Assembly (NCBI GenBank): GCA_029964075.1
Contig: CM057136.1
Coordinates: 3,038,001-3,102,000 of the forward strand
DNA length: 64,000 nt
Direction of reading: 5' to 3'
DNA from: Patiria pectinifera
Taxonomy: Eukaryota; Echinodermata; Asteroidea; Valvatida; Asterinidae
Shown: positions 25,101 to 37,100 of the stretch, piece after piece
Layout of the letters: every line of letters starts with the position of its first letter
Position numbering within the stretch: the first letter of the stretch is position 1
Notes under the pieces: generated by a model
Databases searched by the model: none
Seen by the model: the letters and a program-made list of their open reading frames with translations, nothing else
What the model was told of the DNA's origin: nothing
Made by a program: the position numbers and the translations under genes

Positions 25101-28100
25101 GGGGCCTAGGGCCTACGGAACACTGGGGCCTAGGGCCTACGGAACACTGGTGCCTAGGGCCTACGGAACACTGGGGCCTAGGGCCTACGGAACACTGGGG
25201 CCTAGGGCCTATAGAACACTGAGCCAAGGGCCAACGGAACACTGGGGCCGAGGGCCTACGGAACACTGGGGCCTAGGGCCTACGGAACACTGGTGCCTAG
25301 GGCCTACGGAACACTGGTGCCTAGGGCCTACGGAACACTGGGGCCTAGGGCCTACGGAACACTGGGGCCTAGGGCCTACGGAACACTGGGGCCGAGGGCC
25401 TACGGAACACTGGGGCCAAGGGCCTACGGAACACTGGGGCCGAGGGCCTACGGAACACTGGGGCCGAGGGCCTACGGAACACTGGTGCCTAGGGCCTACG
25501 GAACACTGGTGCCGAGGGCCTACGGAACACTGGTGCCTAGGGCCTACGGAACACTGGGGCCGAGGGCCAACGGAACACTGGGGCCAAGGGCCTACGGAAC
25601 ACTGGGGCCTAGGGCCTACGGAACACTGGTGCCTAGGGCCTATGGAACACTGGGGCCTAGGGCCTATGAAATACTGGGGCCTAGGGCCTACGGAACACTG
25701 GTGCCTAGAGCCTATGGAACACTGGTGCCTAGGGCCTACGGAACACTGGGGCCTAGGGCCTACGGAACACTGGTGCCTAGGGCCTATGGAACACTGGGGC
25801 CTAGGGCCTATGAAATACTGGGGCCTAGGGCCTACGGAACACTGGGGCTTAGGGCCTACGGAACACTTAATATGTTACTAGTTACAAAATTGTCTGTTAG
25901 AGTGATCTGTGAAAAGACTGAAGCTCAATTTTTTGGGGGGCTGAGCAATCTCACCTGATCATGCTGTCACAACCGTCGCACATCGGGGTGCGTCCCGCTG
26001 CCCCCGCGCCCCCTGCAGACGGCGCTGGGGCAGGGGGGTGTTGCTGGTACGCTGGCTTACTCATGGGGGCCGGGCGAGGGGAGGATTTGGCATAGGCAGG
26101 GGCGGGTGGGGGACCTGGAGTTGGGTGGAGAACAAGTGTGAGAGAATAACAGAATGAGACTATGTGAAATATTAGATACACCATTTAGGGCACGTTATCA
26201 CGGTACAATCATGAAGGCCTCCTTCAATGGCAACAGCTAAGTGCTATTGTTCAGATAAGCAATCATTGGGCAGTTGCTGTGTACGATAGTATGCACCATG
26301 CTTTTACTAAGGGAATAACAGTGTGAGGAGCCGGTCTTCACTGCGTGATAATGACCGGGTGTGGGGGTGACCGCTGTTAATGGACCGAGACGAAGTCGAG
26401 GTCCATTAACAGCGGTCACCCTCACACCCGGTCATTATCACGCAGTGAAGACCGGATCCTCACATTGTTATTCCCATTAATAAATACCTTTATAACGAAA
26501 TAAACAGTTAAAATGCTCCAATTTTGTGACTTTTTCCGGCGATATTTCCAGACTTTTTTATGTTCATGTTCATGGGCCATATTTTAGCTTAACAGCTATA
26601 ACGACGTAAACTCAACAGAAACTGCTGCCGTAGCGAAACAAATTATAACAATGTTTTCATAACTTTACCTGATGGAGGAAGCTGAAATCTCGTTTACACA
26701 TTCCTTGTGTCGGGAATTACAAAGATGCTTGGTTTAGGAAAGGTAAATATGTCGGTGGGTGAAGTGTTTCAAAGAAAATAAATTGTAGATCTACGCTTTC
26801 GTCGTAAACATCCTCAGTATGTACTGCACTGCTGTACGATGTCGTTTCAAAACTTCATTACGCGCGCGCACGCACGCATCCCTAGCAACTGTGTTGCGTT
26901 CGCGCACGTCAGTCTCACGCGATGGGGGTTGAGCGCATGTGCAGTGCTTAATTGTTAAAAGCTACCGCAGGACTGTTACTATATTTTGACCAATCATTGG
27001 CTTGCATGGGGCTGAACGGGGCTTGATCAATGCTGGTTCAGGGGCCATTTATTCGCTTGATCTTTGAAGCCGGTCCATTATCACCGTTAATGACCGGCCA
27101 CGTGATCGAGTCTCGACCAATCAGAAACCATCAACTCTCCAAGGTATTTATTAATATTGAATATAAAGTGATAGCCCGCATTTATTGGACTATAAACCAG
27201 TAGAGGAAAATGAACCTATCAATCCACACTACAAAGCTGAGCATTGTAGTCATGTATACCGACTTTCAGCAAACTGCAGATGTTTGTTTTGGCTGTTGGT
27301 TGCTAGTCAGCAAGCCGTCACAGGTGACACTAGCTCTACATTTAGTTACGGTATCAATTTGACGTGGTTGTCAGAGTTGTAGACAGGTCCATCACAAGTC
27401 AATTACAAGTCAATCACAAGTCAATCACACGTCAAATCACAGGTCAAATCACAGGTCAATCACAAGTCAATCACAGGTCAATCACAAGTCAAATCACCAG
27501 TCAATTGAAGGTCAATCACAAGCCAAACACAAGTCAATCACAAGTCAATCACTACTCAATCACAAGCCAATCATAAGTCAAATCACAAGTCAATCACAAG
27601 TCAATCACAAATCAATCACAAGTCAAATACAAGTCAAGTCACAAGTCAATCACAAGTCAATCACAAGTCAATCACAAGTCCATCAAAAGTCAATCACAAG
27701 TCAATCACAAGTCAATCACTAGTCAATCACAAGTCAATCACAAGCCAATCACAAGTCAAATCACAAGTCAATCACAAGTAAATTACAAGTCAAATCACAA
27801 GTCAATCACAAGCCAATCACAAGTCCATCACAAGTCCATCACAAGTCCATCACTAGTCAAATCACAAGTCAATCACAAGTCAATCACAAGTCAATCACAA
27901 GTCAATCACAAGTCCATCAAATAAAGTATGAACTAGTCTTAAAGCCACCTGAAAAACTGGCAGGCTGCCTAAAAATAACCTCATGAACGCTTGCATGGGC
28001 ACAGCCCTGATATGGAATTCCACCGGTTGCAGGTTCTACGCCCGGTTCAGTCTGACAAAGTTCACAAGGTTCAGTAAAAGGACAAACCTCAGCACTAATA

Positions 28101-31100
28101 AATTTAGATAAAAGTGTCAGACAGTTGTTTTTTCTGGCAGGAAATGACGCACGTTTCTTGATGATTTACTCCTTCAACAAGCGCTTCTCAACAGTGCCAG
28201 GATTAGATAGGGATTATATGGAAACAAATGGCGCGTTCTATCCTTGCCCTTAGTGGATGTCCGGGTTCATACCTAGCATATATTGACTGGAAGTTATTTA
28301 GGACAAAAGGATTTAACTGGTACACAAGTACGCACATGTACAAATGGTCAAAACAGTCTCCTGATGACGAACAGAGCATACTGTTCGAAACGTCGAGTTC
28401 AACCAACTGGTTCTTCCCAGAACCACACAACTCACTATGAGATATCTTTCAATCACATGGTGTTACCGCAAACCTCCCATTCATTGATCATGTCCTCCAC
28501 GCAAACCCTTAAAGAGGTTGAGGAATGCTCGAAGACATTTCCGTCACTTTTCGGGTATATGTAGCCTAAGGTGTGATGAAATAAAAACGACTATTGTGTC
28601 TGTCATGAAATGAGTACAAAAGGTACTTTTGAGAGCTGTTTTTCAGGTCCTGTTTTGACCCGAACGTGCAATTTGTGTAAAAATCGTTGTTGGGGGCAGC
28701 AAACAAAACATAGTAAATCGTGACGTAATAAAAAGGACTCGATTATACTATGCTGCATCGGGAGTCTTGTTTATTATGTCACCTTCTTACAAAACCTGGC
28801 GCTTACAGACTGAGATTATTTAAGACATGGTTATAGCCCCCTCCTCGTTTCACATATTTTTTTTTAATAAACATCACCTAATGACCCAACTGCGCATCAA
28901 ACATTAATAATTAACTACAAGTCCCATATATCCTGTCCAAGCTGGTCCCCAGAGGACTGTGAAGCTAGCCTACCTGGAGCTCTTGGTACTTGGCTGCTCA
29001 TTGGGCGGGCTACCGGGTTGCTACGGGCCTGGCTGGCGATCTGACTTGGAGCCTGTTTGCTGTGAATGAAGCCAATAGGAACCGGGGAATAGGAAGGAAC
29101 GAAGAGGCTCAATTAGTATTGTCTTGAATAAAAAAAACATATTGTCATAAAGTGTAGTTGATGAACTATCCACTGACAAATATAAAGTGAAAAACAATAA
29201 TTAAAAATTTGCTACATGTGTAAAAATATATACATAAATATATTTTTAAAAAGTCCATAAACTTGTTGAATTGACAAGTCAATGTTAATATTCTGTGAAT
29301 GAAACTCTTTCAATGTTGGAAGCAAAAATCGATGGACAGTATTACACAGAACTGGAGTTTTGACCAAAAAATAAGAGATAAAGAAAATCTTTCAACAAAG
29401 CCATATCCTGCACAAGAACACTGGCATGATAAAACAAAATAATCTAAAAACAAAAACCTGGTAACAAAGACGTTGTAAAGACCCCAAATAAAATTGAAAT
29501 GTCAACAAAGAAGCGTTTTTACATCTGCTGCTAGATTAAACAAAGCAAAAGAATTTTGGACCACGAACATAAAATATAAAATAGTCCAAGTATTGCTTTG
29601 CCGTAAATGTAGTAATGTGGATTGGTCATGTGACTTGCGTCATGTGACATGTATTTGTCGTGTCAGGTAAAATGTTGGCCAAGTTCGCACAAGGACTATA
29701 GTTGACCAATGGTTAACTAACGTTTGCCCGAACTCTGTCTAGTCGACGATGGTTGACTACGCTAGTCGACTATTTGGAACCAGCCTACTGGGGTTGGTTG
29801 CTTCGCTGGTAACCAATAGCCGCGAGCATTCATAACACTAGCAGAGAGCCAGGATCCAGAAGTTTTGCGATGACATTTTGACCAGCGTTTGGCTAGAGAC
29901 GTTCACACGTTGCTACCAGTGCGCAGGCGTAAGGTACGTCACAAATCAACCACTAGTCGACTAATGGTCCTTGCCCGAACTTGGCCGTTGCTGTATGGTC
30001 ATGTGACTTGCGTCATGTGACATGTATTTGTCGTGTCATGGTTCTGTAGCTGAAAAATTAAAAGTTCTTGAAAAAAAGGTACAAAAATGAACAGCTCATA
30101 ATTAATTTGATAACTATTAATGTGACATGACGTGGACAGATGTTTGATCTAAAAACAAAAGACATGTAAACTATAGTATACCACTGCTTTACAATGGGAC
30201 ACTAAAACAACAGAATGCATGTAGCAAAAATAAAAGACAATTTTTTTTTCTACTTTCCAGATTAAGCTTGAATACTGATGTAATTTGTTTAAGCAGAAAT
30301 TAAATCCCTTGTCCAATAATGAAAGCTAACAAACAAGAAAAACTACTGTTGATCAAGTCTTGAGGCGAATATAGAGTCTTAGATGGGACAAGTCGTTTTG
30401 TCCTTCGTTGAGCAAATTTGTTTAGACTGATGACTAAACATGTTGCCAGGTGATTGAGTTAAGTCTTTACGCTTAACTGAAAAATCATGCAAAATACGCA
30501 TTGGCACTTTTTTGACACCTACATGTAATCTAATTTTGCTCATAAATACTGGATAAAATAGAATGTTCTGTTTTGCAATGAGCTTCCTTTCATTTGATTT
30601 TTGTTTTGTAAGCAGGAGGTTGTGGGTTCGAGCCCAGCTGAGTGATTTTTTTTCTCACAATCACAAGACTGAGTACACAGTGTTTATAAAAATACGTCGG
30701 TGAAGGGCAAAACCAATATTGAATTTACATCACCCGACGCATATTCCATCTTGTGAATAATTTGGTTGCGGTACCTGCTGCTATTTCTGATTCGAACCAG
30801 CCAGCCGACCACGGCTAGCTCGGTGGCCGAGTGGTAAGACGTCTGCACTAGTAAGCAGGAGGTTGTGGGTTTGAGTCCCACCCGGGTGATTTTTTTCTTA
30901 CAATCACTCGGGACTACACTGAGTGTACACAAGGGTGGATCCAGAACACTCTTTTTGTTCCAGGAAAAGTTGATTCAAAAATTTACGGCATGGGGTTTGG
31001 GGCCCGCTTAAGGGCCCCGGAAAATTGTTGGATTCTAGTCGCTCTGTTGTGCGATCTGAGTCAATTTTTGACCACTTGAACCATTTTTGGGCATAAGTGG

Positions 31101-34100
31101 CTGCCTTTTTTGCGACGTCACTTAAAAAAAGAAAGATCGGTGACCATGGTTCCCGTTGGCCACCCTCCCCCCCCCCACCCTGGATCCACCGTTGAGTATA
31201 CAGTGTTTATACAAAACTACGTCAGTGAAGGGCAACACCCGATATTGAATTCTATCTCGTGAATGTTTTGTTTTTTATTTATTTATTTTAGCCATTTAGC
31301 CTGCTTATGATTTGCAGTTATTTCTTGTCCCAAGGTGGGGAGAAAATAAAACAAAAATAAAAAGCCATTTTTGGCTGCATGCTGAAAAACGTCTTGTCAG
31401 CCTTTGTTGCAGAAACTCAAACTGCTTGTAAAAAACTAGGTTTGATAACATCACTATGACAAAACTACTGCTACTGACACAAATATAGCAAAAATAAAAA
31501 CCACTAGGAATGGCACTATTTCAACATAACTAATTAACGATTAAGTTGACTGAGACAATTGTGTTAATGATTGAATTACCCAGCCATATTACTAGGAAGG
31601 AACATCACTTTGACACCGTCATCTGGAGCACTGGAGAAGAGAAGTCGGTGAGTGAGAAACAAACAAACAAACGCTCAAAAAAATTGAAATACAGAGAAAT
31701 TAGGTCATTCAAATCCATGGCAACCTTGGAAATGAAAACATGAGGTGGGTGGGGCTCAGGGAGAGCAGGGGGGGGGGGGGCTCATGAAGAAAATTAAGTC
31801 TGAATTTTTCCTGCAGAACAAGAATCATATAAGCATGTCTATTTTGACTGTAGCTCAGTGATACTGATAGGCAAGCTGCATTTGATTGTCATTATATTCC
31901 CTGTATCAATCAAAACTATGAGGTTGGTTTAAATTTGGTAAGCAAGATTTGAGGCTTTGCATGGTGGAGATACTAATGACTGAAAAGCTTGCTGAAACAC
32001 CATGTGCGAATAATTTCTCAACTAAGAGAATGGTTCTGAAAAGAACCAGAGGTATAAACTCGGCTTTCTGGTCAGTATGCTCTGACCTTCTTCAAAAGAG
32101 TGCTTAAACTCTTTCTTAGAGTTCATTCAGGCACTCTCCTGAAGACGGTCAGAGCATACTGACTGGAACGTCGAGTTTACACCTCTGGTTCTTTTCAGAA
32201 CCCTTCTCTTAGGTTAAAAAAAAATTATCCCACATGGTGTTTTCGCAAGCTTTTCTTTCTTTAAATTTGGTGTCAAATGTTTTTGTGCAACTGCTTATAT
32301 CTAAAAGATAAGTTTGTTGCTCATAACTTTTGTTCAAAACTTCAAGCCATCGATGAAACATGCAAGCAAAGAATGAATATTGACCAAATTTTACTGTTCA
32401 TGAGCTACATTATTTATACATATTTTTTGGAATTCTTGGCTATATGGAAGCTTCGAAGGATGAATTTTAAATGACTTTTTCTTGTGTTTTTTCACGTCTA
32501 CGTTCTTCTTACAAATGGGTGATGACCAATTTGAACAATGCTTTAAAGGCTTTAAGGAGATATAGAGTTGCATTTTGACTACATAGAGTCACTTCAGAAG
32601 GAGGAAAGGAAATTATAGAGGGATGAAACTCAGGAAAGGAGATGGAAAAGTCACTGCCAAGAGGGTTCAAACATTCCAGTGATTGTAGATTGTTCAATTG
32701 TACTTTTTTTTCTGTTTTTTTCTTCACCTTTCGATTTTCAGCCTATAGTCTCAAATGTAATGATGCACAAAACTGAAATTTTGTGGGAAAATTTCAGTAA
32801 AACAATTTGTATGAACACTAATGGCAAAGACAGCAAAATGAATACAGAATTTACACTGAAGGCAAAATTTAATTAAAACCACAGGAAGAAAATCAGTTAG
32901 ATTATAAATTCGAAGAACAGTATCAAACTATCATTCCAAAAAGTGGAAAGTGTTAGCATAATGTAGTAGTATGGTTCATTGAAATGCTGTGGTTAGACTA
33001 AATAAACAAAGAGAATTATTTCCCAAATGGGCCTAGAACAGCAAGCTGTTGAACATACAGTTATACATGTATAGTTAGTTTACTTATTATATTTCAGCTC
33101 TGTTATTTGATGCACTATACACATACAAGGTGAGTAAAAAAAAAGAAACCCAAATGTCTGGACAATTGTTTTAGTGAATTCTGCATGTAGCACTTTCAAA
33201 ATCTAGGATATGAAAGCCCAATTCATAAGCTTTCTTTTAGTACAAGAATCATTCAAATCACTCATGTACTTTTCAAGTTACGCAGTTTTAAATGCAACCA
33301 CCGTTTTAAAGTTCTGTCCACAGATCACAAAAAGGTGTGTTCTTTCAGCAAAATGAAAACAATTCACACACACATCCTTATGTGATTCGTTTTTCGTGTT
33401 GCTGAGAGAACACTGAACTTTTTTGTGATCCGTGGACAGAACCTTAAAACGGCGGCTGTGTTTAAAACTCCGTAACTTGAAAAGTACATGAGTGATTTGA
33501 ATGATTCTTGTGCTAAAAGAAAGCTTATGAATTGGGCTTCATATCCTAGATTTTGAAAGTGCTACATGCAGAACTTAACTTAAAAAATGGTCCCGACATT
33601 TAGGTTTCGTTGTTTTTGACTCACCCTGTATTTACAAAGGTTTAGGCAATCATCAGAACAAGGCATGGTGTAGCGTTGCTAACAATAATCTTAAATGGGT
33701 TAAATAGTTGTGGATTAGTAAAACTGTACGGGCAGTTCAGACAGATACACAAATTAATACAAAATATAGCTTGGATCAGAAATACATGTGGATGAAGCAA
33801 GATTTGTTTAACCCAACAATACCCTTCATACCCCCATAGAAATTCTGTGAAGAAGCATACTGATTCCAAGATAACCCCTAAAAGCAAAGCATGACACCCA
33901 TTCATGTACAGAATCCTTCAAAATACAACAAAAGAAAAGTTGCGGGAACTTGTTGGATTACCCAAAAAAACACCAAAATGGGCTATTCAACAAAACCTAA
34001 CAAGGGGTAGGAAAAATCTTACAAAATCCTACAAAATCCAATAGCTTCAGCAAAATGTCTCATCTGTTGACCACTCTCATCCATAAAAGCCAACAGCACA

Positions 34101-37100
34101 TTTCAGTCAAGACTGATGGCAACAGAGGCCAAGTTCGCGCAAGGACTATAGTTGACCAATGGTTAACCATAGTTCGACTAACGCTTGCCCGAACTCTGTC
34201 TAGTCGACGGTGGTTGACTACGCTAATCAACTATTTGGAACCAACCTACTGGGGCTGGTCGCATCACTGGTAACCATAGCCGCGCGCATTCATTACACTA
34301 GCAGAGAGCCAGGATCCAGAAGTTTTGCGATGACATTTTGACCAGCGTTTGACTAGAGACGTTCGCACGTTGCTATCAGTGCGCAGGCGTAAGGTACGTC
34401 ACAAATCAACCACTAGTCGACTAATGGCCCTTGCCCGAACTTGGCCAGAGTTGTAGTTGAGTACTCTTCTATGAGCTTGAGTACGAGTACTTATCTTGCC
34501 ATGGGTACCGGTACGAGTACTCAAGTACAGGTAGTTTTTTCTGCGAGTACCAGTGTGAGTATGGATACACTCTCATTAATGCAAATAAAACTACGAGTAT
34601 AAAAACTGTCCTAAAGTAGGAGTATCATGAGCAATACAGCAATGGATGGTAGCTTTCAGAGCCCTCTGAGAAGACAGAAAAGGTGTTGACGAAAAAAAGC
34701 AGGATTCATTACAAGTAAAATATGATCGGAACGTTGAAGACCAATAAACAGGCCCAAAATGCCTACGCCAACCAAATCACCGTTTGTTTGCCCTCAGTTT
34801 TTTCACTTTAGAGTGAGTTTTGTAGCTCTTGAAATTGAGGGTTTGCAACAAGCATGGATGCTCTAAACAAGGATGACTCATCTGGGCTCATGTACGGTAC
34901 AAAATGTACAGAGCGGTTTGTCTACATGCGTGATATGCCAAGTCTGTGCATAGAACAACGAATAGAACATGTAGAACAATGCGCGCATGCAATGATCGCC
35001 GACAGCTGGCGTCCTGACAGAAATTTGACCACTGAAAGACTGCAGTTGTGCGCCGAGTCTCGCACACGCGCACGCACAAGCGCACACCTCCAAAAGGGGT
35101 CATTAAAAAGCGCCCTCAAGAATTTTGGGCCATCAAAACAACATTCGATGACAACAATAGTTAGGTACAGTAACCATGTACATGTAGAAGAGTTTCATAA
35201 CTATTTGAAGAAATTTTGTTGAAAAAAAATCCATACCAAAATGACGGACATGATAAAAATTGACACTCCCCAAACAAAAAATGATATTACAAACTGGTGT
35301 TCCACATGAATTAAAACGAAAGAATGTATGCTTCAGTGACTTACCAACAACAAAAAAGACATGAAAACTTTACAAGTTTAAATTCTCTGTGATTTTTGTT
35401 CACATCAAATATGCAAAATTTTGCAATAAAACCCATACTTGAGTTCAAAGGAGAAAAACACCCAAAAAAGTGATCACTGCTCTTACAGGTTGGCATCTAC
35501 AGGGGAAAGAGGGAATTTCATGCAGGAAACTTAGTGTTGCATGCCGACACTGTTTAATGTGAAGAAATCTACACCATAAAATTTCTATTTAAGTTCAACG
35601 GATCCTATGATATCTAATGGGCAATTCCACGGTTACTCACTTTACATTTTTGATGTACTTTTGAGTTTCCTTGGGCTGTAATTACCTTACTGAAAAGGTT
35701 TAATAACTGTTATCCCCATGGTAGATAGAGTAGACCTAGACCTATCTAAGCACCAAAGATGACATCCAGAAAAATGTGTTATGTATGATAAACAAGATGC
35801 ACAAAATCGGTTACTCACGTTAACGTGAGTAACCGATTGTAACACATTTTTCTGGATGTCATCGTTGGTGCTTAGGTAGGTCTAGGTCTTTTTACCTTTT
35901 CAGTAAGGTAATTACAGCCCAAGGAAACTCAAAATGTAACGTGAGTAACCGTGGAATTGCCCTAATAGTCTATACTCTAAGGAACCATAGGTATCTATAT
36001 ACCTGGACATAATTAACAAGAAACAAATGTGGGCCCACGTGTGACACTGGATAATAATAAGGACCACACCCAACCAGCAATAGTTGGTATGATGCAGATA
36101 TTAATATACTAGAGAGCTAAATGAGCAGTACACAATTTAGGCCGTCTCCAAAACGGGCTTCCAGAGCTACGGCTACGTCTATTGTCAGCACGTCCCCGCG
36201 TATTTTCAATGGGCGCAGACCTAGACCTAGCTCTAGACAGCTGATTCGGATGCAGCCTTAGTCTGCTGGACACTTCCACGTTTGCACACAATTTTGCACT
36301 TAAGGCTTTTGTCCGACTATCTGCATCTTAGTATTTGAAATTGTTGCATCAATGAAGCTGATATGCCCAAAACCAAAAAGCACAATCGGTCTATGAACGT
36401 TTCAGTTAGCTCGGCGCAAACAGTGCACAAATGTGTATACATGTAGGTACGTGCTTCAGATTTTTTTTGCTTCTTCATACCTTAACCACGGCTTGTATGT
36501 ATGTTTAGCTTCTTTTGTTGTACTCTTGCACTGTATTTAGAGCACACTGCTGAAATTTCATTCCATCTTTTTTCCCAATATGTTCTTAAAAAATCACACA
36601 CAATGGGTAAGGCCCAAAAAAAAGTCTCCGGTTTCTGGTATGGAGCTTGCCCAAAAAGTGGTGCGGCGACGCGGCTTTTTCTTCTTTTTTTTACCTTTTT
36701 TTTTTTCTTCAAATGTTGGCTGATGACTGCAAATGGTGCCCGACTAAACTTAGTGCAAATATATGGGAGTCCAGAGAGGCCACATAAAGCTTATTCTCGA
36801 TCGTAACCCCATCTAAAAACACGTTAAAATTGTGCAGCAGCATGATTCTAGTCAAACCAGTGAGTTTGGCGGTTTTGAGACATCATCTTTCATTGAAAAA
36901 AACCCCAACTTTTTCAATTTGCCAACGCGCATGGCTACAGCGACGCGCGCATACCAGAAACTGGAGACTTTTTTTTTTGGCCTAAGATGCTTCCAAAAGT
37001 TTTCTATGAGAGAGAATGTTGAGTTATAGCAATGTCAGTAATTTAATAAAACTCTTTGGTATATGGCATCCAAATTTCCCAAATCCTACAAATCCTTTCT

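Noticed and set aside
24288-25958. Long open frames of 150-350 codons (PRAYGTL, PTEHWGL, CSVGPRPQ repeats)
   Set aside because: They are a by-product of a 24-bp tandem repeat whose length is divisible by three; open frames occur on both strands and the array lies between two phase-matched exons of one LIM domain.
27400-27925. Possible CRISPR array
   Set aside because: Units are contiguous 11-bp repeats without unique spacers, and the genome is eukaryotic. The same holds for 48480-49060.
30824-30893. Functional tRNA-Thr gene
   Set aside because: The acceptor stem is only partly paired, the anticodon loop is 8 nt, and the sequence continues into a SINE body repeated at 30610.
34854-35222. 122-codon plus-strand frame
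   Set aside because: Overlaps several open minus-strand frames, no recognisable motif, and lies in an intron with dispersed repeats.
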